Source: Bacteroidaceae bacterium
Lineage (GTDB): Bacteria > Bacteroidota > Bacteroidia > Bacteroidales > CHK158-818
Assembly (NCBI GenBank): GCA_017467745.1
Contig: JAFUKV010000283.1
Span: 1-8,163, forward strand
Length of the DNA: 8,163 nucleotides
Direction of reading: 5' to 3'
Each line of letters opens with the position of its first letter. Positions within the stretch are counted from its first letter, which is position 1. Under the pieces are notes generated by a model. That model saw only the letters and a list, made by a program, of their open reading frames with translations. It ran no database searches and had not been told where the DNA came from. Below, piece by piece: positions 1 through 6,950 of the stretch. The translations under genes were made by a program, and so were the position numbers.

Positions 1-353
1 GACCAAAAATCATGAGTCGCATTCATCATATCGTATGCAAATTTACCTTCTCTTTTAAGTTTTTGCCAATCACCGTAACCCAACTCTTCTGCAAGTTTAA
101 AAAAACCATCTCCTCGCTTATTATTCTTACTTACTACAACCGATGACAATAACGGACGCCCCGCTTCATACTCATAAAATGAAATATTACCTAATATACT
201 GCCTATTTTACCTCTATCAGCAGGAACGCTCATATCTAACTTCAATCCAGCTCTTTGGCACAAATCCGAACAATCGATTCCCCCACATTTAGAAGCTACT
301 TTAATTAATTCTCTATATACACTCTCTTCTTCCGGCGTCAATACAGTTTTCAT
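1..353 (-). CDS. Hypothetical protein, N-terminal 117 codons, runs off the left edge
   Basis: An uninterrupted minus-strand frame starts at the ATG at 353-351 (MKTVLTPEEESVYREL) and is still open at base 1, so the C-terminus is missing. The visible part is soluble, with no signal peptide or membrane segment. Residues 1-20 look helical. Residues 21-37 contain three Cys (C23, C28, C33) around GGIDCSDLCQRAG. Residues 58-75 read SFYEYEAGRPLLSSVVVS, followed by GDGFFKLAEELG (81-92) and a charged helix with WQKLKREG (96-103). The combination of GRPLLSS-VVV, G-GFF-LA-ELG and a terminal aromatic segment resembles a motif I recall from small hypothetical proteins of many bacteria, but I cannot attach a function. 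The start is chosen because it is the first ATG of the frame after an AT-rich leader; GTGGAAG lies directly before it, only a weak ribosome site. Downstream neighbours are outside the window. Coding is well supported by continuous, balanced protein composition; function is unknown. Confidence 0.8.
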   Translation of the reverse strand, partial: MKTVLTPEEESVYRELIKVASKCGGIDCSDLCQRAGLKLDMSVPADRGKIGSILGNISFYEYEAGRPLLSSVVVSKNNKRGDGFFKLAEELGYGDWQKLKREGKFAYDMMNATHDFW

Positions 354-424
354 CTTCCACAAAAAATTTATATCTTATACCTTAATATGCATAACTCAAC
401 CAATAATATTTGGTACTAATACTT

Positions 425-465
425 CTAGCAAATCATCAAAAGAAATAAGAGAAATGATTTAGTAG
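425..465. repeat. Imperfect inverted repeat, arms CTAGCAAATCAT / ATGATTTAGTAG
   Basis: Arms at 425-436 and 454-465 match in 10 of 12 positions (the AAATCAT core is perfect) across a 17-base purine-rich centre. The repeat lies 72 bases upstream of the start of the left-edge gene, and its core is shared with a second inverted repeat at 510-547. It could be a pair of operator half-sites or a leader hairpin; AT-rich chance pairing is also possible. Confidence 0.35.
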
Positions 466-509
466 CAATCCTTTTCTTACAGGCGCAAAAAACACTAATT
501 TTCAAATAT

Positions 510-547
510 TTACAAATCATTGTTTTTACATAAGTAATGATTTATAA
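510..547. repeat. Inverted repeat, arms TTACAAATCATT / AATGATTTATAA
   Basis: Arms at 510-521 and 536-547 match in 11 of 12 positions. The one mismatch becomes a G-U pair in minus-strand RNA, so a 12-pair hairpin with a 14-base loop is possible in a leader of the left-edge gene. The AAATCAT core is the same as in the repeat at 425-465, about 85 bases away. There is no T-tract, so this is not an obvious terminator. Confidence 0.4.
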
Positions 548-844
548 CATGCTACCGTCTTTATCTTGCTTCAATTTGAAATGGAATGATCTGCCAATGT
601 AAAGGTACAAAAAAATGATGCATTATCAGATTATTGAGCCTTTATTCTTTTGTTAGTTTACAAAATCATAATTGTACTATTGCAGGACATTCCAACTATG
701 AATAAGTAACAATTTGGATGTCTAAATCTTAATATTTCTAACACAGCTGATTTTCTTTCAACTTTAAATGCTTGTATTTTTCGGTATAAAGCTATACTTA
801 ATTTTACCCGCTAAGAATTTCGTGTTCGTTACATTTTAATATAT

Positions 845-928
845 AAAAAAAGCCGATAATAGCCGAAACATGTCCGTATAACCCGGAATATAGACAAAAC
901 AGCCGGTACTGTTACGTATCGGCCGTTT
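845..928 (-). terminator. Terminator-like region after the macroglobulin gene
   Basis: Twenty bases after the macroglobulin stop codon, minus-strand RNA can form a 13-pair hairpin (arms 916-928 and 897-909, one A-C mismatch and one G-U pair, loop of six). It is not followed by a good U-run. Further on, TATCGGC at 858-852 is directly followed by seven T (851-845) and is complementary to GCCGATA at 923-917, the same bases that form part of the first stem. The local hairpin and the long-range GCCGATA/TATCGGC stem are therefore mutually exclusive. Ending at the T-run is the likelier function; which pairing forms is unknown. Confidence 0.5.
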
Positions 929-947
929 GTTTTCAAATCTAATCTAT

Positions 948-3900
948 TTATTCCACTACAATGGTTTCGCCGGGTGTTTGCGCCGCATACTGAGGCGCAT
1001 ATAAGCATTGTACGGTAGATATTCCATTATGATACGTGCCTGAACGATCCACCCATAAATCGTATTCTATTTCAAAAGTTCCTTTCGGAACGAAATCGAA
1101 ATAAAAGTTCGTAACGGCATCGTTGTTCTGCTGATAGTAGCCTATTCCGTTTTTGTATTTATAACCCGAAAGTTGCTCGGTCGGCTCAAAACATGCCGCC
1201 CTTTGGTTTTTCAGATAAACAAACTCCATATCTCTATCGGCAGATAATACTATTCTGACACGTATTTTATCGCCTGTTTTTATTGTTTGATTTTCTATCG
1301 GTAGCCATTTCATTTTACCGTCTACCATTCTTTCTACAAGCAGTTGTTTAGACAGTTTCAATCCGGATCCGGACTGTTTCACTTTATCGAAATCTTCGAA
1401 ATATTGCCAATAGAGAGCTCCCCAAGACGGATGCGCCGCCGAACTGTTTATTTTTACCGTTGCATCATTCTCGCTAATTTTTCCGGCATCTTTACTTTGT
1501 TGAATATATCCGGTAAACGGGTCATCGGCAGGAACTTCTACCGGTTTTCCGCCCCACAATAAAGATATTGCATCGTTATCTACCGTCAACCAATCATCAC
1601 CGGACGACAACAACGTATAAACCGCATCGGCTGTCGCAACCGTATTACCCCAGTCTTGCGTTTGTTTCTGCATCAGCAACCAACGTTTTATCTCGTTTAT
1701 TTCCGACGACTCCGGTTCTACCTCAGCAAAGGCTTGGGCTATTAACGTTTGCGTACGGATAGCACCTTCCTGATTTATTGCCGATGAGTGAGATGTATCC
1801 CAAAACATTCCCATTTGCTCCGTTTTGGTTGCATATTGCCGTAATGATTCTATCATCATTTTAGCCTCTTTTACAAATCCGTAACGGAATGCCGCAACCG
1901 CCGCTTTTGCTTTTCCGCCCAACCCGAGTCTCGGCCAATGTTTCAACAAACTATCCATCATAGCCTTATGTCTATCAAGCGTTTCGCCCGCCAACGGAAT
2001 ATCCCGATATGCACTGCGAACATACAGATAATTGACATCGAATGACGGCAAATACATTCGTTCCTCTTTCTTATCTTTCAAAAGTTCTTTATCCAGATAC
2101 GCTAATGCCTTTATTTGCATCTCCGTAGCCGACTCTTCATACTCGACAAAGCCTAACGAGGAGAGACGAGACATATACTCCAACACTTGCATTGTAACAT
2201 TCGTACTGGGATACATTCCCTTAAACCAACTCCACGCGCCGGAAGGCATTTGCAAAAATTTCAATTTATTCAAAGCCGTCCGTTGCTCTTGAACAATGCG
2301 GTTTTCATCGAAGAGATTTTCCAATTGTTGCATCCGTTCCGTCATATTTGTCGCTTCCAATACCCAAGGAGTTTCCGATATTAAAATCGTTTTCAATTGC
2401 TCGTTTTTCAGCAACTCCGATACTGGCATTTCTTTCTGTTGCGATTTCCATATCTTTATCGCATTTTCTATACGATGATTTTTGTTTGCTATACCGGACG
2501 ACACCGTATTGGCATAATACGAAGTTATCAGCCCCAGTGCGTTATTGGCATCTGACGACAAAATAGACGGCAAAGCCTGTACTACATACCATGTGGGATT
2601 CACAGTGTACTCTAACGTCAAGCGATAATTTTCAAGCGTTTTAGAACGGTTATTTTTTAAAGAAGACATCGTTATCGTTTTATTTCCCTTGCCGGACAAC
2701 CCGAACGGCAAAGTTTCCGTAACCATGCTTCGAGACGGTAATACCGGTATCAGATGTTGTTCGCCATCTGCGTGTTTCTTTCCCTCCGCCCGAATACGAA
2801 TGCCTAACACCGAATAGGCTTCCGACACGTTAAACGTAAAACGGCAAGCTCCGGTGGCACGAGCATTCAAAAAGAAACTTTCATTACCGCTTTCTACTAT
2901 CGAATCGTTATACGGATTGAACAATTCAAACGATACATTTCCGGAATCAGGCTCATCCGAATTATTCTGAATTACAGCCGAGATAGAAACTTCATCTCCC
3001 TGACGGACAAAACGCGGCACATTGGGAGAAACCATCAACGGCTTCGATGTAGTTACATTCCGTTCTATTTTTCCATGTTGTAAATCTTTCGTATAAGCAA
3101 CGGCTTGAAACTGCCACAACGTATTCGATTCGGGAATACGGAACGAGAATGAAACGTTGCCGGAACTATCTGTTTGCAAATTCGGATAGAAAAACGCCGT
3201 TTCATTAAAATTATTACGATAATCGGCATCTTCCACTCCGCCACCGGCAGTAGCTTCCGCTTCGGCTACTTCCATTGCCATATCGTTCATAGGGGCGGCA
3301 AGATCTTCTTGAACAACGTTTTGTACAGATGCTCTCGATTTTTGTTTTGAGAAAGCCACAAGCCCTGAATCATAAAGTTCCGAGTCTCGCAAATAAGAAA
3401 AATTGTCGAACGTCAACGTCGGAAAATACATCCAATGATACCTGTGTAGAGAATCGTAGTATTCTCTATTACTAAACATGTATCGGATATAATTGCTATA
3501 ATCATATTTATTAAAGAAAATATCCCATCTGTTATTTCGTATAGCGTTCAGCGAAGCGTCGTACATATCGGCGATAAAACGGGCTTCTACCGGATTGCCC
3601 AGTCTATCGACAATGGAGAACGTCCATTTTTCATCAGCTCCGGGTAACAGATAATCTCTGAACGTAACCGTTTTTATACTCAATTGTTGATTCGGCATCT
3701 CTCTATTAACCGCAACTTGCCGATTATATCCCTGTCCGTTTCGCGCGTATGTCAAACTCAATAACAACGAATTACCGTAATCCGCTTTGTATGGCAACTC
3801 GTAACGATAATTCTCTTTACTTATTTTAATCCATCGGCGAGACAACAGCTTATCTGCATCGAATAACTCTGCCAACACGTATAAATCTTTTTCTGACGAA

Positions 3901-6725
3901 CCGAACAAAACTACCGCTGTTTCGCCTTCTTTGCAATCAATCTTATTTTTGGGTAACCAGAATAACGACCGAATAGGCATCCGCTTATCATTTTCCGCAA
4001 ACAGCACAAACGACCACTCTTTTTTCGCTTTATTATTTCCCTCCGTCTCAAACGACAACCGATAAGCTCCCGATGGCAAGTCTCTCCACTCGGATATGGA
4101 AATAGAGTCTCCGGATGTTATATTGCGCTCAAAAACTCGTTTCACCACAGCCAGACTATCCAAAGGTTTTTCCTTATAAATATCCCTATCGTCTTTTAAA
4201 GACGACAGCGTTACTTTGCAAGGAACGGTCTGAGGTACTTGCATCATATTAAACGCCGAAAACTTAATATATGAAGTATCGGATTTTTCTATATTCTGAG
4301 GAAGAAGCGCATAAGAATGCGACCCTATATACATCTTCATGTCTAACGGAGATTCTCCCACCAATATCGATGTTGAGGCATTTTGTGTTTCTCCGGCTTC
4401 GGAAGTAACCGTTATATTAATTTCGTATCTATCTGCCAGAGCTTGTTTTTTTAAACTTTTTTCTCTTTGCGGGGTGAACCGAAGCGTAAAGTTTCCTTCA
4501 CTATCCGTTTTCAATTCACCTTGTTCCACTTGACTACCATGATGCCTATACCTTAATTTGAAAAAGTCAAACGCACGTACAATATTGTAATTTACTTTTA
4601 CATTGGGCACGGCCACTCCGGAATAAGTCAAAACCTTTCCGGTCAATGCAACCGGCGAACCAAAAGAGTATATCGATTTCACCGGGTCGAGTTCTATTTG
4701 GAATGTCGGCCGTTTGTATTGAGCAACCTGAAAATTCACCATTCCATGATACTTGCTCCTGATGCTATAATAACCGTCTGCATCCGAAGGAAGTACAAAT
4801 TCTCCGTAGAACGAGCCGAATTCATCGGTTAAAAACTCCTTCGTTTCTATCTGCTCGGAATCTTTATCCAACAATATTTCCACTTTTGCATTCGGCACAA
4901 CTTGCGGCTGGCGTTTTAAGTCTCTAAGTTCCGGTAAATACGCCACACCCCAGAAACGTACGGTTTGTCCGGGACGATATACTCCCCTGTCGGCATTCAG
5001 TTCTACCCAATACGGATAATGATCTCCTATATATCTTTCCGGATAAAACGATATAGAAGAAGATGACGGATAACAATCGTCTTTTTTCTCCTTTATAAAA
5101 TAGCTTTCGACACTATCTTTTTGCGTTATTTTGACAATCCCCTCCTTATCGGTATAACGAGTTTCCAAAAATTTTCTTGACGGGAATCCTCCTGAATAAA
5201 GGTTAACGGCTACGCCGCTTTTCGGTTTTCCGGAACGACCGTCGGTAATGATAATTTGGCCGTCGGTGGCAGACGTTCTCAACGTTTGGGCCAACAATGC
5301 CGAAACATGGATAATATATTCCGTTTTTCTTGTTTGTACCGTATCGGGCAACAGTTCTACATGGTACAGGCCAAAATCCAGCCCCGGCAGAACAATATCC
5401 AATGATTGGGGAATCATTGTCAGCGTATCGTTTACATGAATAGATTTTTTATAAACTTGTTTTCGGGGCAAAGATTCTCTTCCCCCAATCGTTCCATAAT
5501 ATATTTCGGACGAAACATCTACTTTCGATATAGAGATATGCAAATCTTTTATATTGTTATATTTATATTTGACAGTTTGTTTTTCTTTCGGATAAAAAAC
5601 CATGTCCATTTTCTCAGCTAAAAGCAACTCGGGCGATGACAGGTTTTTATAAATCTCTTGAAAAATTTTCGCCTGTTCACTTTCATTTCCGAATTTCGCC
5701 AATGCTACACCGCATAAATCATATAATCTTTTTACCGCATCATATTTATCCGAAGCCTTCACTATCGGATAAAGTTTTTTCACTATTTCCGCCGAATACA
5801 CGTTATCGCCATACGCATTGAACATATCAAACAAGATTTTCATGTACCGATCTCTAATATCATCGGAATAATAGCAATCGTTCATATATTGGTTCGCAAT
5901 GCCGATACGCTCTAAATCGTCTATCAAAAATGGAGAGGTATGCGGTTCTTTTTCTCTGAATCTCAGTAAATTTTGATAAATGCGAAACATACCGGGAATT
6001 ACCTGATAAGGAGAATCATCGAATTTTATTTTCAAAAAATCAGCAACCGGACAAAAGAGATCGGATTCTTTTATCGAGTTTTGCGCAATATACTCGTCTA
6101 TATTATACTGCATACCCATATATAACGAAAGGGCTTGATGCGCCACAAAATCGTACACGGTAGGCCGTATCGTCCGAGAGTCTGCACCTTCGGTCAGGAC
6201 AGCCTTGTAAATCTGAATATCGGTCTGTTGCAACAACTCAGCCGGTTCAAGAGATTTCCAAATAAGATCTATCGTTTTTTTCAATATCTCCTCATTCGTC
6301 ATCCCCAGTAAATAATTGTTTTCACTATTCATGCCCGGATTGAAAACGTAACGAAATCTATCTTTACTGTCTGAATATAATTTAGCTTGAATAAGATAAA
6401 GCATACTTTGCGCAACGGGATCATTACACACGCTTATTACAGAATCGAGCTGCATCATTACGGAGACTATGCTATCGCGGGAAATCGCCAGTATTCCCTG
6501 TTGTTTTTTCCACATCCCCTCAACAATGAGAGGGCTATTTTGCGTCGCTAAGCCAATCTGCAACAAACTATCGCCGGTTTCTATTTCTGCACGGGGAAAG
6601 GCCAACTGCTCCAGAGGTTGCCTTACAATTACCTTACCTTGCTTTTTTTGTGCAGCACTTTTTTCAACATAAAAGATACCGAATACCAACAGCACCAGCA
6701 TCATAATTGCGCTCTTTATTTTCAT
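948..6725 (-). CDS. Alpha-2-macroglobulin family protein, exported, thioester motif absent
   Basis: This is a complete 1925-residue protein of the size of Bacteroidetes alpha-2-macroglobulins. Characterised bacterial relatives act as periplasmic protease traps, thought to guard the envelope. Residues 1-26 are a type I signal peptide (MKIK, hydrophobic core, SAA|Q). Residues about 30-375 are a mostly helical N-terminal region, including TVYDFVAHQALSLY. Macroglobulin beta-domains follow from about 380, with a recognisable MG2 domain at about 571-665 (LNADRGVYRPGQTVRFWG). A low-complexity bait-like linker lies at about 1124-1170. The A2M core domain begins near 1171 (NNFNETAFFYP) and continues through SPNVPRFVRQGD at about 1231-1242. 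The alpha-alpha toroid spans about 1375-1760 (LKFLQMPSGAWSWFKG). The C-terminal receptor-like domain includes NDAVTNFYFDFVPKGT and VQCLYAP. The family CxEQ is not found; the aligned position reads N1395-ALG-1398. No lipobox Cys is present, so it should be soluble in the periplasm or exported further. The start at 6725 is preferred over an ATG 15 bases upstream because AGGAGG sits six bases before it. No pbpC partner is visible beside it. Confidence 0.95.
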   Translation of the reverse strand: MKIKSAIMMLVLLVFGIFYVEKSAAQKKQGKVIVRQPLEQLAFPRAEIETGDSLLQIGLATQNSPLIVEGMWKKQQGILAISRDSIVSVMMQLDSVISVCNDPVAQSMLYLIQAKLYSDSKDRFRYVFNPGMNSENNYLLGMTNEEILKKTIDLIWKSLEPAELLQQTDIQIYKAVLTEGADSRTIRPTVYDFVAHQALSLYMGMQYNIDEYIAQNSIKESDLFCPVADFLKIKFDDSPYQVIPGMFRIYQNLLRFREKEPHTSPFLIDDLERIGIANQYMNDCYYSDDIRDRYMKILFDMFNAYGDNVYSAEIVKKLYPIVKASDKYDAVKRLYDLCGVALAKFGNESEQAKIFQEIYKNLSSPELLLAEKMDMVFYPKEKQTVKYKYNNIKDLHISISKVDVSSEIYYGTIGGRESLPRKQVYKKSIHVNDTLTMIPQSLDIVLPGLDFGLYHVELLPDTVQTRKTEYIIHVSALLAQTLRTSATDGQIIITDGRSGKPKSGVAVNLYSGGFPSRKFLETRYTDKEGIVKITQKDSVESYFIKEKKDDCYPSSSSISFYPERYIGDHYPYWVELNADRGVYRPGQTVRFWGVAYLPELRDLKRQPQVVPNAKVEILLDKDSEQIETKEFLTDEFGSFYGEFVLPSDADGYYSIRSKYHGMVNFQVAQYKRPTFQIELDPVKSIYSFGSPVALTGKVLTYSGVAVPNVKVNYNIVRAFDFFKLRYRHHGSQVEQGELKTDSEGNFTLRFTPQREKSLKKQALADRYEINITVTSEAGETQNASTSILVGESPLDMKMYIGSHSYALLPQNIEKSDTSYIKFSAFNMMQVPQTVPCKVTLSSLKDDRDIYKEKPLDSLAVVKRVFERNITSGDSISISEWRDLPSGAYRLSFETEGNNKAKKEWSFVLFAENDKRMPIRSLFWLPKNKIDCKEGETAVVLFGSSEKDLYVLAELFDADKLLSRRWIKISKENYRYELPYKADYGNSLLLSLTYARNGQGYNRQVAVNREMPNQQLSIKTVTFRDYLLPGADEKWTFSIVDRLGNPVEARFIADMYDASLNAIRNNRWDIFFNKYDYSNYIRYMFSNREYYDSLHRYHWMYFPTLTFDNFSYLRDSELYDSGLVAFSKQKSRASVQNVVQEDLAAPMNDMAMEVAEAEATAGGGVEDADYRNNFNETAFFYPNLQTDSSGNVSFSFRIPESNTLWQFQAVAYTKDLQHGKIERNVTTSKPLMVSPNVPRFVRQGDEVSISAVIQNNSDEPDSGNVSFELFNPYNDSIVESGNESFFLNARATGACRFTFNVSEAYSVLGIRIRAEGKKHADGEQHLIPVLPSRSMVTETLPFGLSGKGNKTITMSSLKNNRSKTLENYRLTLEYTVNPTWYVVQALPSILSSDANNALGLITSYYANTVSSGIANKNHRIENAIKIWKSQQKEMPVSELLKNEQLKTILISETPWVLEATNMTERMQQLENLFDENRIVQEQRTALNKLKFLQMPSGAWSWFKGMYPSTNVTMQVLEYMSRLSSLGFVEYEESATEMQIKALAYLDKELLKDKKEERMYLPSFDVNYLYVRSAYRDIPLAGETLDRHKAMMDSLLKHWPRLGLGGKAKAAVAAFRYGFVKEAKMMIESLRQYATKTEQMGMFWDTSHSSAINQEGAIRTQTLIAQAFAEVEPESSEINEIKRWLLMQKQTQDWGNTVATADAVYTLLSSGDDWLTVDNDAISLLWGGKPVEVPADDPFTGYIQQSKDAGKISENDATVKINSSAAHPSWGALYWQYFEDFDKVKQSGSGLKLSKQLLVERMVDGKMKWLPIENQTIKTGDKIRVRIVLSADRDMEFVYLKNQRAACFEPTEQLSGYKYKNGIGYYQQNNDAVTNFYFDFVPKGTFEIEYDLWVDRSGTYHNGISTVQCLYAPQYAAQTPGETIVVE
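3216..3356 (-). other. Bait-like low-complexity linker within the macroglobulin
   Basis: Residues about 1124-1170 switch from beta-domain composition to a flexible stretch: SKQKSRASVQNVVQEDL, then AAPMNDMAMEVAEAEATAGG, then acidic VEDADY. It sits directly before the conserved NNFNETAFFYP that opens the A2M core, which is where the protease-cleaved bait region lies in family members. The role as bait is inferred from position and composition. Confidence 0.5.
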
Positions 6726-6731
6726 AGTTCC

Positions 6732-6737
6732 CCTCCT
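6732..6737 (-). promoter_or_regulatory. Perfect Shine-Dalgarno AGGAGG deciding the macroglobulin start
   Basis: The minus strand reads ATGAGGAGGGGAACTATGAAAATAAAG. AGGAGG is separated by six bases from the second ATG (6725-6723), ideal spacing. Starting at that ATG gives a normal signal peptide beginning MKIK. The upstream ATG (6740-6738) would overlap the ribosome site and add MRRGT, and it has only AT-rich sequence before it. Strong Shine-Dalgarno sites are uncommon in Bacteroidetes, and the other genes here do not have one. Confidence 0.75.
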
Positions 6738-6766
6738 CATTTTTAAAAGGATAAAATCTCTTCGAA

Positions 6767-6774
6767 CAAATATA
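6767..6774 (-). promoter_or_regulatory. Candidate Bacteroidetes -7 box TATATTTG for the macroglobulin gene
   Basis: The minus strand reads TATATTTGTTCG, an exact match to TAnnTTTG, 42 bases before the proposed start codon. A TTTTG lies upstream at about 6804-6800, but the gap of about 25 bases is longer than the usual spacing to the -33 TTTG. Transcription would begin roughly at 6760, giving a leader of about 35 bases. Confidence 0.5.
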
Positions 6775-6820
6775 CAAATAATATTCTTTTTTATTTCAAC
6801 AAAAATTTTATTTATACAAT

Positions 6821-6872
6821 ATAATAGAAAGCGATATTAACCTCTTTAACAAGATTAATACCGCTTTATTAT
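6821..6872 (-). terminator. AT-rich intergenic hairpin, possible terminator of the membrane-protein gene
   Basis: AAAGCGATATTAA (6828-6840) and TTAATACCGCTTT (6855-6867) form a 13-pair stem with a 14-base loop. The one A-C mismatch on the plus strand is a G-U pair in minus-strand RNA. Six more A-T pairs (6821-6826 with 6867-6872) can extend it if two bases are bulged. It begins about 80 bases after the membrane-protein stop and lies just upstream of the macroglobulin promoter box. The following minus-strand sequence is AU-rich without a clean U-run, so a terminator is likely but not certain. Confidence 0.45.
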
Positions 6873-6950
6873 ACATGCGCATATATTTTATTAATTGAAC
6901 ACAGTCTGCTTTACTTGAAAATAGCCTCCCAATAAGGCTCAAAGCAACTT

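Larger units (their letters stand above)
354..947. other. Intergenic region of about 590 bases without a supported gene
   Basis: No frame on either strand has convincing coding character. The region is very AT-rich. It holds the terminator-like structure after the macroglobulin gene at its right end (845-928) and two similar AAATCAT inverted repeats at 425-465 and 510-547. A minus-strand TTTTTTGTACCTTTACA stretch at about 597-613 resembles a Bacteroidetes -7 box with its last base changed (TACCTTTA instead of TAnnTTTG). If used, it would give a leader of roughly 240 bases to the gene at the left edge. No tRNA-like cloverleaf or transposon end was recognised. Confidence 0.6.

Noticed and set aside
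354..947. Possible CRISPR array, tRNA or mobile-element end in the long intergenic region
   Set aside because: There are no regularly spaced direct repeats, no cloverleaf with a TTCAA-like T arm, and no paired terminal repeats with a transposase.
1344..2566. Several plus-strand open frames of 60-86 codons antisense to the macroglobulin toroid region
   Set aside because: They lie wholly within a well-supported long gene, overlap each other in different frames, have Ser/Phe/Ile-rich antisense composition, and match no domain.
4339..6672. Further plus-strand open frames of 61-72 codons over the N-terminal half of the macroglobulin
   Set aside because: Same reasoning: antisense frames in a real gene with no ribosome site or recognisable protein features.
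6726..6740. ATG at 6740 as the macroglobulin start
   Set aside because: It overlaps the AGGAGG that serves the ATG at 6725 and adds MRRGT ahead of an otherwise normal signal peptide.
6922..6940. Small hairpin AGCCT-N7-AGGCT just after the membrane-protein stop
   Set aside because: Only five pairs and a short, broken U stretch; the larger hairpin at 6821-6872 is a better terminator candidate.
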